DNA of 10,226 bases. Origin: Oscillospiraceae bacterium. Its GTDB lineage: Bacteria > Bacillota > Clostridia > Oscillospirales > Acutalibacteraceae. The translations under genes and the position numbers were made by a program. The DNA lies in contig JAFLUO010000068.1 of NCBI GenBank assembly GCA_022508705.1, positions 1-10,226 on the forward strand, in the 5' to 3' direction. Numbering within the stretch: position 1 is the stretch's first letter; every line of letters begins with the position of its first letter. A model generated the notes under the pieces. The model did not search any database and was not told where the DNA came from. It worked only from the letters and a program-made list of their open reading frames with translations. Positions 1 through 6,681 of this stretch are shown here, piece by piece.

Positions 1-1458
1 ATTCCCGAAATATCCTTAACTCCGCAGATAATTTCTCTTTTTTATAACCGTTATCCCGATACCGTTGCAGTTTTTCACAGCGCTCTTTCCTTAGGGGAGC
101 GGCTTGATGAATGGAAACGAGTTAAAAGAGGGGAAGCAAAAATCGCAGTCGGAACCCGTTCTGCCGTTTTTGCGCCATTTGATGACATCGGTTTAATTAT
201 AATTGATGAAGAGCAGGAGCATACATATAAGTCTGAAATGACTCCCCGTTACAGTGCGAAAGACGTAGCCGCTTACCGAATAGGCAAGCATAAAGGTCTT
301 TTTTTGCTTTCATCTGCAACACCGTCTTTTGATTCATACACAAAAGCTCAAAACGGAGTTTATTCGCTTTTTAAATTAAAGAACAGATATGGGAATGCCG
401 TCTTGCCCGACGTGCAGGCAATAGACACAACGTATAACTCAGATATGGCGACTGACAGTATCAGCAACCGTTTAGCAGATGCTTTGCGGGAGAATTTAGA
501 AAGCGGCAATCAGTCAATTTTGCTATTAAACAGACGGGGTTATAATACATTTGCATCTTGTTCAGAATGCGGAACAGTTGCTACTTGTCCGAATTGCAGT
601 ATTTCCCTTACTTATCACATAAAAAATGGGCGGTTGATGTGCCATTATTGCGGATATTCTGTGCCGTTTACTAAAAAATGCTCAAATTGCGGGAATGACA
701 CTTTGAATTTTAAAGGTTCCGGCACCCAAAATCTTGAAGAACAGATAGCCCAAATTGTGCCGTCAGCAAGGGTGCTCAGAATGGATGCAGATACAACGGT
801 TTCACGCTATTCATACGAAGATAAATTCAAGCGTTTCGCAAATAATGAATATGATATTTTAATCGGCACTCAAATGGTGGCAAAAGGTCTTGATTTTCCA
901 AATGTTACGCTTGTAGGTGTACTTTGCATTGATCAAATGCTTTATAATGACGATTACAAGGCGTTAGAAAGAGCCTTCGATTTAGCTACACAGGTTGTAG
1001 GGCGAAGCGGCAGAGGCGACAGCCCCGGAAAAGCGTTTATTCAAACTGATTTTACCGAAAACGAAATAATTGAATTTGCCAAAGCGCAGGATTATGAGTC
1101 TTTCTATAATGTTGAGCTTCCCGTTCGCAAGCAAATGATTTATCCGCCTTTTTGCGATATTTGTGTTATTGGTTTTTCGGGTGACTCGGAATCTCTTACA
1201 TTTAAATCAGCTAATAATTTTTTGAATAATCTTAAATCTTTGCATTCTGAAAAATATTCTGATCAAAATATAATTGTTCTTGGGCCTGCAATTCCGAAAA
1301 TTGCAAAATTAGGCGGAAAATACAGAGTGAGAATAATAATAAAATGTAAAAATACAAAAAGAACGAGAGAAATGATAAGCGTTCTTTTAAAGGACTTTTT
1401 AAAAAGCAATAAAGAAATAAGTATCTTTGCGGATATGAACCCTGAAGATATAATATGA
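1..1458 (+). CDS. priA: Primosomal protein N' (PriA helicase), 5'-truncated by window edge
   Basis: PriA is a superfamily 2 DNA helicase that recognises stalled forks and reloads the replisome. The frame is open from base 1 and ends at TGA 1456-1458, giving 485 visible residues. Full-length PriA is roughly 730-800, so the N-terminal DNA-binding region and Walker A lie upstream. Visible in order are EISLTPQ (residues 3-9), VGTRSAVFAPF (about 50-60), the motif II box DEEQEH (69-74), SSATPS (104-109), an eight-cysteine zinc-binding insert (C187, C190, C196, C199, C214, C217, C227, C230), GTQMVAKGLDFPNV (motif V) and the arginine-finger motif GRSGRG (334-339). All eight zinc ligands are present, so nothing suggests decay. 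A Met codon at 238 lies inside the helicase domain and is not the start. def follows after 8 nt, the usual Bacillota arrangement. Confidence 0.97.
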   Translation: MPEISLTPQIISLFYNRYPDTVAVFHSALSLGERLDEWKRVKRGEAKIAVGTRSAVFAPFDDIGLIIIDEEQEHTYKSEMTPRYSAKDVAAYRIGKHKGLFLLSSATPSFDSYTKAQNGVYSLFKLKNRYGNAVLPDVQAIDTTYNSDMATDSISNRLADALRENLESGNQSILLLNRRGYNTFASCSECGTVATCPNCSISLTYHIKNGRLMCHYCGYSVPFTKKCSNCGNDTLNFKGSGTQNLEEQIAQIVPSARVLRMDADTTVSRYSYEDKFKRFANNEYDILIGTQMVAKGLDFPNVTLVGVLCIDQMLYNDDYKALERAFDLATQVVGRSGRGDSPGKAFIQTDFTENEIIEFAKAQDYESFYNVELPVRKQMIYPPFCDICVIGFSGDSESLTFKSANNFLNNLKSLHSEKYSDQNIIVLGPAIPKIAKLGGKYRVRIIIKCKNTKRTREMISVLLKDFLKSNKEISIFADMNPEDII

Positions 1459-1466
1459 GGTAGGAT

Positions 1467-1940
1467 ATGGCAATAAGGAATATCAGAAAAGAAGACGATG
1501 AAATTTTAAGAAAAACTAGCCGTGAGGTAACTGAAATCAACGGCAGAATTTTAACTTTGCTTGACGATATGGCTGAAACGATGTATGCGGCGGACGGTGT
1601 TGGACTTGCCGCCGTACAGGTTGGCGTTTTGCGAAATGTTGTTGTAATTGACGTGGGAGACGGGCTTATTGAGCTTATCAATCCCGAAATAATTGAAGCG
1701 GACGGCGTTCAGTGTGAGATTGAAGGTTGTCTTTCACTCCCGGGAAAGCAAGGTTACACAGTAAGACCAGCAACAGTTAAGGTAAAGGCACTCAACCGCG
1801 AGGGTAAATGGTGTGTTTATAAAGGCGAAGGGTTAAAGGCAAGAGCATTTTGCCATGAGCTTGACCATTTAAAAGGTACTTTGTTTGTTGATAAAACTGC
1901 AACGCAGGAAGAAATCAGTAAATATAAAAAAGATGATTAA
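1467..1940 (+). CDS. def: Peptide deformylase
   Basis: Metal-dependent cytosolic hydrolase that removes the formyl group from the N-terminal Met of nascent proteins; it undoes what the product of the next gene, fmt, puts on the initiator tRNA. The protein has 157 residues, a normal length for compact Clostridia enzymes. All three family motifs are intact: GVGLAAVQ (44-51), EGCLS (86-90, metal ligand C88) and HELDH (130-134, ligands H130 and H134, catalytic E131). The ATG at 1467 is preceded by GAGG and TAGGA (1457-1465), overlapping the priA stop, so it is probably translated in coupling with priA. The Lys-rich C-terminal tail is unremarkable. Confidence 0.97.
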   Translation: MAIRNIRKEDDEILRKTSREVTEINGRILTLLDDMAETMYAADGVGLAAVQVGVLRNVVVIDVGDGLIELINPEIIEADGVQCEIEGCLSLPGKQGYTVRPATVKVKALNREGKWCVYKGEGLKARAFCHELDHLKGTLFVDKTATQEEISKYKKDD

Positions 1941-1945
1941 AATCG

Positions 1946-1952
1946 AAAGGAG
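1946..1952 (+). promoter_or_regulatory. Strong Shine-Dalgarno (AAAGGAG) with no start codon in range
   Basis: AAAGGAG lies just after the def stop, but no ATG, GTG or TTG occurs at the usual 5-10 nt spacing (the bases there read AGAGTTACT). The fmt ATG is 46 nt further on, past a hairpin (1968-1995). This may be a displaced fmt ribosome binding site or an initiation site used through RNA folding. That it serves fmt is inference. Confidence 0.45.
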
Positions 1953-1967
1953 CGGTAAGAGTTACTG

Positions 1968-1995
1968 AACTGTAGCTTTGTTCCGAACAACAGTT
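1968..1995 (+). promoter_or_regulatory. Hairpin in the fmt leader
   Basis: AACTG (1968-1972) pairs with CAGTT (1991-1995), and TTGTT (1978-1982) pairs with AACAA (1986-1990) around a CCG loop. A 5-nt bulge (TAGCT) sits on the left side. The hairpin ends three bases before the fmt ATG. Folding shortens the apparent distance from AAAGGAG to the ATG from 46 to about 18 nt. It has no following T-tract, so it is not a classical terminator. The pairing is visible in the sequence; a regulatory role is inference. Confidence 0.4.
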
Positions 1996-1998
1996 AAA

Positions 1999-2928
1999 AT
2001 GAGAGTAATTTTTATGGGAACGCCCGATTTTTCGGTACCGTGCATTGAAACACTAATCAAAAATGAAGAGGTTGTGGGAGTGTTTACTCAGCCAGATAAA
2101 CCAAAAGGTCGTGGGTATGAACTAACTCCTCCGCCAGTTAAAGTATGTGCAGAAAGACACAATATTCCTGTTTTTCAGCCTGCTTCAATGCGTGACGGCA
2201 AAGCCTTGGAAATTATAAGCAGTCTTAATGCCGAGCTTATAATTGTTGTGGCTTTCGGTAAAATATTACCGAAAGAGGTTTTGGAAAGTGTTAAATACGG
2301 CTGTATCAATATTCACGCTTCTCTCTTACCAAAACTTCGGGGCGCCGCACCGATACAGTGGAGCATTATAAACGGCGAAGAGGTTACGGGCGTTACTTCA
2401 ATGCAAATGGACGTAGGTCTTGACACGGGAAATATGCTCATTAAAAAGTCAATTCCCATAACTGAGAATATGAATGCAGGCGAGCTTCACGATGCTTTGT
2501 CGGTTCTCGGTGCTGAGGTTATGACCGAAACTATGGATTTGTTGAAAAAAGGCGATTTGAAGCCACAAATTCAGGATGATTCTCTGTCAAATTATGCACC
2601 TATGCTTTCAAAGGAGCTTTGCCCGATAGATTTCGCCGATACGGCAAAAAATGTTCACAATAAAATCAGAGGTCTTTATCCGTGGCCCGTTGCCACAACA
2701 AAGCTCAATGGAAAAATTTTAAAAATTCACGAAAGCAGACTGAGTGACACTAAAACTTGTGCAGAGGCAGGCGCGGTTGTTGACATAAAAGATGGAATCT
2801 GCGTTGCCTGCGGTGACGGAAACACGGTTCTGCTGACTGAGGTTCAGCTTGAAGGAAAAAAAAGAATGAATTATTCCGACTTTTTAAGAGGGCATAAGAT
2901 AGAAAAAGGTACTGTTCTTGGAGGTTAA
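1999..2928 (+). CDS. fmt: Methionyl-tRNA formyltransferase
   Basis: Transfers a formyl group from 10-formyltetrahydrofolate to Met-tRNA(fMet), making the bacterial initiator tRNA. From the ATG at 1999 the protein has 309 residues, a typical length. It starts MRVIFMGTPDF, as many Bacillota Fmt proteins do. Other hallmarks are GVFTQPDKPKGRG (27-39), the catalytic triad N104, H106 and D142 (equivalent to E. coli N106/H108/D144), the folate-loop region LRGAAPIQW (113-121), and a C-terminal OB-like domain from about residue 205. A TTG at 1978 would add seven residues but lies inside the leader hairpin and has no ribosome binding site, so I prefer 1999. Only seven non-conserved residues hang on this choice. 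Unusually, no Shine-Dalgarno sits next to the ATG. The gap to def (58 nt) is the longest between genes before rsgA. Confidence 0.96.
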   Translation: MRVIFMGTPDFSVPCIETLIKNEEVVGVFTQPDKPKGRGYELTPPPVKVCAERHNIPVFQPASMRDGKALEIISSLNAELIIVVAFGKILPKEVLESVKYGCINIHASLLPKLRGAAPIQWSIINGEEVTGVTSMQMDVGLDTGNMLIKKSIPITENMNAGELHDALSVLGAEVMTETMDLLKKGDLKPQIQDDSLSNYAPMLSKELCPIDFADTAKNVHNKIRGLYPWPVATTKLNGKILKIHESRLSDTKTCAEAGAVVDIKDGICVACGDGNTVLLTEVQLEGKKRMNYSDFLRGHKIEKGTVLGG

Positions 2929-2933
2929 TTGTT

Positions 2934-3626
2934 TTGGGATATTATTATTTCGACATTTATTACATTATTTTAGTTTTACCGATGGTGATTTTTTCACTCA
3001 TTGCCTCAGTAAAGGTTAAATCTGCTTTTAAAAAATATTCAGGTGTACGCTCTATAAGAGGGCTTACAGGCGCTCAGGCGGCAAGCGAAGTTTTAAGATT
3101 TTACGGCATAAATAACGTTGCAATTGAGCGTGTTTCAGGCGAACTTACCGATCACTATGACCCGAAGGCAAATGTAATACGCCTTTCGGATAAGGTGTAT
3201 AATTCAACCTCTGTTGCTTCCATCGGGGTTGCCTGCCATGAGGCAGGGCATGCGGCGCAATATGCCCAAGGATATGTTCCCGTAAAGCTTCGTTCCGTCA
3301 TTTATCCTGCTTGCTCAGTAGGTTCAAAGATCGGTATTCCTATGGCGATTTTAGGGCTTATTTTCAGCTTTAACTTTTTAGTAACTCTCGGCATTGCTTT
3401 CTTCGGTTTGGCGGTTTTCTTTCAACTTGTAACCCTTCCCGTTGAATTTAATGCAAGCCGTAGAGCCGTTAAGGTAATAGATGAAATTGGTATTTTACAA
3501 ACAGAAGAACTAAAGGGAACAAAAAAGGTTTTAACTGCCGCGGCACTTACTTATGTTGCATCTTTGGCAGTCAGTGTTGCTAACCTTTTAAGACTTATCC
3601 TGCTTGCAAACAGAAGGCGCCGCTGA
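2934..3626 (+). CDS. Membrane zinc metallopeptidase, YugP family (Zn_peptidase_2)
   Basis: A 230-residue integral membrane protein resembling B. subtilis YugP and the neutral zinc metallopeptidase family. Visible are an N-terminal membrane segment (about 8-26), the HEAGH zinc-protease motif (102-106) within ACHEAGHAAQYAQGY, two or more hydrophobic segments (about 133-170), the conserved stretch LPVEFNASRRA (168-178), whose E171 may be the third zinc ligand (inference), a final hydrophobic stretch (about 203-224) and a basic tail of four arginines. The start is a TTG at 2934, chosen because GGAGG (2920-2924), overlapping the end of fmt, is nine bases upstream and no ATG fits. Insertion between fmt and rsmB is a Clostridia trait as I recall it; B. 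subtilis lacks it there. Its substrate is unknown to me. Confidence 0.9.
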   Translation: MGYYYFDIYYIILVLPMVIFSLIASVKVKSAFKKYSGVRSIRGLTGAQAASEVLRFYGINNVAIERVSGELTDHYDPKANVIRLSDKVYNSTSVASIGVACHEAGHAAQYAQGYVPVKLRSVIYPACSVGSKIGIPMAILGLIFSFNFLVTLGIAFFGLAVFFQLVTLPVEFNASRRAVKVIDEIGILQTEELKGTKKVLTAAALTYVASLAVSVANLLRLILLANRRRR

Positions 3627-3628
3627 CT

Positions 3629-4897
3629 ATGAATGACAGAAATTTAGCTTATAAAATTTTATTAAAAATCGAAAAAGATAAGGCTTATTCCAATCTTACT
3701 CTTGACGCAAGTTTAGAAAAAGAGAAGGCTGGTTATGAGCCTTTTGTTCGTGCTCTTGTTTACGGCGTAATTGAGCGAAAAATCACACTTGATTACATTC
3801 TTTCAAATTTTTTGTCACAACCAATTAAAAAATTAAAGCCACAGGTTTTAACAGTGCTTAGAATGGGTGTTTATCAGATAAAATTTATGAATAAAGTACC
3901 CGTGTCGGCCGCTGTTAATGAGAGTGTTAAGCTTATAAAACAAGAGGGCTTTTCATTTGCATCAGGTCTTGTGAATTCAGTTCTACGAAAAATAGCCAAT
4001 AGCGAAATTCTTTACCCTGAAAACGATAACAGTGTAGATTATTTAAGCGTAAGGTATTCTTGCCCTGTAGATTTAGTGCGGAAATACATAAGTGATTACG
4101 GCTTTGAAAATACAGTAGGAATTTTGAGCACATCTCTTGAAAATCCACCGCTAAATATCCGTGTAAATACTCTTAAAATATCGCCTGAAGATCTTATCAA
4201 CAGATTAAAAATAGAAAATGTTGAGGTCTGTAAAAGCCATTTAGAAAATGCTTTAACGGTAATTAGCGGGAATATTTTTGCCTCGTCTTGTTACAATGAC
4301 GGTTTATTTCATGTTCAGGATTTAGCATCTCAACTGTGTATCAATGCATTAGATCCAAAGCCGCAGGAAACTGTTCTTGACTTGTGCGCCGCCCCGGGCG
4401 GAAAATCATTTACTATTGCAGAGAAAATGCAGAATAAAGGTAAAATTTATTCTTTTGATCTCTACGAGCATAGGCTTTCTTTGATAAATTCAGGCGCTGA
4501 AAGACTTGGGATTGATATTATCAACACATCTGTTCGTGACGCTTCTGTTACATATAGTGATATTCCGAAAGCCGATAAAATCCTTTGCGATGTTCCCTGC
4601 AGCGGTCTGGGCGTTATCAGACGCAAACCCGAAATAAAGTACAAGGACTTGGCATTTATTGACAAATTGACCGATTTGCAATATAATATTATTTATTCTG
4701 CTTCGTCTTATTTAAAAAAAGGGGGCAGGTTGGTTTATTCAACCTGTTCTTTGAATAAAGATGAAAATGAAAAAGTTTGCGAACGCTTTTTGAGTTCGCA
4801 TAATGATTTTAAATTGCTTAATGGATTTCCCGTAACTCTTATGCCACACAAAGATAAAACCGACGGTTTCTTTTTTGCAGCCTTTACTAAGGAGTAA
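3629..4897 (+). CDS. rsmB: 16S rRNA (cytosine-C5) methyltransferase RsmB
   Basis: SAM-dependent enzyme that makes m5C in 16S rRNA (position 967 in E. coli). The 422-residue protein has the expected two-part build: an N-terminal NusB-like RNA-binding domain (about 1-125, starting RNLAYKILLKI) and a C-terminal Rossmann-fold NOL1/NOP2/Sun methyltransferase domain. SAM-binding motif I is LDLCAAPGGKS (250-260). The catalytic motifs are DVPCSGLG (321-328, C324) and STCSLNKDE (371-379, C373, the expected nucleophile). The ATG lies two bases after the preceding stop, with AGAAGG (3612-3617) as a weak ribosome binding site, which implies translational coupling. Methyltransferases RsmB and RlmN sit side by side here, as in B. 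subtilis. Confidence 0.95.
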   Translation: MNDRNLAYKILLKIEKDKAYSNLTLDASLEKEKAGYEPFVRALVYGVIERKITLDYILSNFLSQPIKKLKPQVLTVLRMGVYQIKFMNKVPVSAAVNESVKLIKQEGFSFASGLVNSVLRKIANSEILYPENDNSVDYLSVRYSCPVDLVRKYISDYGFENTVGILSTSLENPPLNIRVNTLKISPEDLINRLKIENVEVCKSHLENALTVISGNIFASSCYNDGLFHVQDLASQLCINALDPKPQETVLDLCAAPGGKSFTIAEKMQNKGKIYSFDLYEHRLSLINSGAERLGIDIINTSVRDASVTYSDIPKADKILCDVPCSGLGVIRRKPEIKYKDLAFIDKLTDLQYNIIYSASSYLKKGGRLVYSTCSLNKDENEKVCERFLSSHNDFKLLNGFPVTLMPHKDKTDGFFFAAFTKE

Positions 4898-4899
4898 TT

Positions 4900-5937
4900 A
4901 TGTCGAAGGATATTCGTGCTTTAACAATCGAAGAATTGACTTCCGAAATTACGCAAATGGGATTTCCGTCTTTCAGGGCAAAACAAATTTATTCATGGGT
5001 GCAGGAAAAATGTGTTTCTTCCTTTGATGAAATGACTAATATTCCTGCCGCGCTTCGTAACTCTCTTTCTGAAAAATTCAGTTTTTTCGGCTGTAAAATC
5101 AACACAAAGCTTGTATCAAAAATTGACGGTACAGTTAAATATCTTTTTGAGCTTCACGACGGCGAATATGTTGAAAGCGTCGTTATGAAATATAAATACG
5201 GCTACTCAATTTGCGTTTCATCGCAGGTTGGCTGTAAAATGGGCTGTACCTTTTGCGCATCTGCAATAGGCGGATTTGTACGTCAGCTTTCAGCAGGTGA
5301 AATGATTTCCGAAGTTTTTACGGCACAAAAAGATTTAGGTGTGAAAATAAATCATCTTGTTTTAATGGGAACAGGCGAACCGCTGGACAATTTTGACAAT
5401 GTAATGCGGTTTATTGAACTTCTTACTGATGAGAAAGGTCAGAATATGAGTATTCGTCATATTTCTCTTTCTACCTGCGGAATTGTTCCTAAAATTTACG
5501 AATTGGCTGAACAAAAGCTTGGTTTAACTCTTTCGGTTTCACTTCATGCGCCGAATGATGAAATCCGTTCACAGTCTATGCCTGTTAATTTGCGGTATAA
5601 TATTGACGAGCTGCTTTCGGCCTGTCAATATTATGAAAATAAAACAGGTCGCCGCATTTCTTTTGAATATGCCATGATAAAAGGGCTTAATGACAGCGAC
5701 GGTGCGGCAACTGAGCTTGCCACAAGACTTAAAGGATCTCTTTGCCATGTAAACCTGATTCCCGTCAATAATGTCAGAGAACGGAATTACGAAAAAAGCA
5801 CTTTAGACCGACAGAAACGGTTTGCAGATATTTTAGAGAAAAACGGAATTACTGCGACTGTCCGAAGAACTTTGGGCAGTGATATTAACGCTTCTTGCGG
5901 TCAGCTCAGAGCCTCAAAAAGAAAGACAGGTGATTAA
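4900..5937 (+). CDS. rlmN: Radical-SAM 23S rRNA/tRNA adenine-C2 methyltransferase RlmN
   Basis: Makes 2-methyladenosine in 23S rRNA (A2503 in E. coli) and in tRNA, using a [4Fe-4S] cluster and a methyl-cysteine intermediate. The 345-residue protein carries the cluster motif CxxxCxxC (C112, C116, C119), preceded by CVSSQVG (105-111) with the catalytic C105 (E. coli C118). The SAM-binding sequence LMGTGEPLDNF spans 155-165. The methyl-accepting cysteine is C333 in NASCGQLRA (E. coli C355). Both catalytic cysteines distinguish a working RlmN. Translation begins at an ATG with AAGGAG (4889-4894) five bases upstream, overlapping the end of rsmB. The last codon abuts the next gene with no spacer. 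Confidence 0.97.
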   Translation: MSKDIRALTIEELTSEITQMGFPSFRAKQIYSWVQEKCVSSFDEMTNIPAALRNSLSEKFSFFGCKINTKLVSKIDGTVKYLFELHDGEYVESVVMKYKYGYSICVSSQVGCKMGCTFCASAIGGFVRQLSAGEMISEVFTAQKDLGVKINHLVLMGTGEPLDNFDNVMRFIELLTDEKGQNMSIRHISLSTCGIVPKIYELAEQKLGLTLSVSLHAPNDEIRSQSMPVNLRYNIDELLSACQYYENKTGRRISFEYAMIKGLNDSDGAATELATRLKGSLCHVNLIPVNNVRERNYEKSTLDRQKRFADILEKNGITATVRRTLGSDINASCGQLRASKRKTGD

Positions 5938-6666
5938 ATGAGAATTGTTGCTAAAACTGATATTGGTTCTGTTCGCCCAAACAATCAGGACTCTTATGCA
6001 GCAGGCGAGCTTCCCAATTCTGTTGCGTGGGCAGTTGTCTGTGACGGCATGGGCGGAGCTTCTGGCGGCAATATTGCAAGTTCAACTGCCGTAAAAATAA
6101 TATCAGAAAGAATAACGTCCTCTTATAAGGCGGGCATGGGCGGCAGCTCAATTAAAAATATCCTTACATCTGCCATTGCGGCGGCAAACATTGAAGTTTT
6201 TGACGAAGCGCAGGCAGATAAAGCTCTTGCGGGAATGGGCACAACTGTTGTTGCCGCTGTAATTTCCGACGGAGTGCTTTACGTTGCGCATGCAGGCGAT
6301 TCACGGGCATATATTTTATCAAAAGGCTCGTTAAAGCAAATCACAAAAGACCATTCATTTGTTCAGGAAATGGTGGATATAGGTCGTCTCACTCCCGATG
6401 AGGCTAAGGATGATCCCAGAAAAAATATTATCACAAGAGCGCTCGGCGTTGGAGATGAGCTTCGGGTTGACTTTTGTGAAGAATTTATAGATAAAGATGA
6501 TGTTGTTTTGATTTGTACTGACGGTTTAACAAATTATGTTTCGATTGAAGAAATAATTTCGCTTACCTCAGACGGCAAATTTAACGATTTTTCTGAGCGG
6601 CTTGTTAACAAGGCCAATGAAAACGGCGGCGGCGATAACATTACCGTTGTTACATTATCTTATTGA
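5938..6666 (+). CDS. stp: PP2C-family Ser/Thr protein phosphatase (Stp/PrpC)
   Basis: Cytosolic Mn/Mg-dependent phosphatase expected to dephosphorylate the adjacent kinase PrkC and its substrates. The 242-residue protein shows the PPM motifs in order: RPNNQDSY (13-20, D18), VCDGMGG (34-40, metal ligands D36 and G37), GTTVV (101-105), HAGDSRAY (118-125, D121), CTDGL (193-197, metal ligand D195) and GGGDNITVV (230-238, metal ligand D233). No signal peptide or membrane segment is seen. The ATG directly follows the rlmN stop, and AGGTGAT (5929-5935) at the end of rlmN is the likely ribosome binding site, so expression is probably coupled to rlmN. The stp-prkC pairing is a widely conserved writer/eraser arrangement. 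Confidence 0.96.
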   Translation: MRIVAKTDIGSVRPNNQDSYAAGELPNSVAWAVVCDGMGGASGGNIASSTAVKIISERITSSYKAGMGGSSIKNILTSAIAAANIEVFDEAQADKALAGMGTTVVAAVISDGVLYVAHAGDSRAYILSKGSLKQITKDHSFVQEMVDIGRLTPDEAKDDPRKNIITRALGVGDELRVDFCEEFIDKDDVVLICTDGLTNYVSIEEIISLTSDGKFNDFSERLVNKANENGGGDNITVVTLSY

Positions 6667-6681
6667 TAAGGAGATTTATTT

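Noticed and set aside
205..222. DEEQEH in PriA, thought at first to be a damaged DEEHE helicase box
   Set aside because: The acidic residues needed for ATP hydrolysis are intact, all other helicase motifs and all eight zinc cysteines are present, and I recall this variant from other Clostridia PriA proteins.
1232..1681. A 149-codon - strand frame across the priA-def junction
   Set aside because: It is opposite two well-supported genes and is a Ser/Leu/Phe-rich mirror of AT-rich coding sequence with no domain or start signal.
1978..1998. TTG at 1978 as the fmt start
   Set aside because: It lies within the hairpin stem, has no Shine-Dalgarno at normal spacing and adds seven residues not typical of Fmt; the ATG at 1999 gives the family N-terminus.
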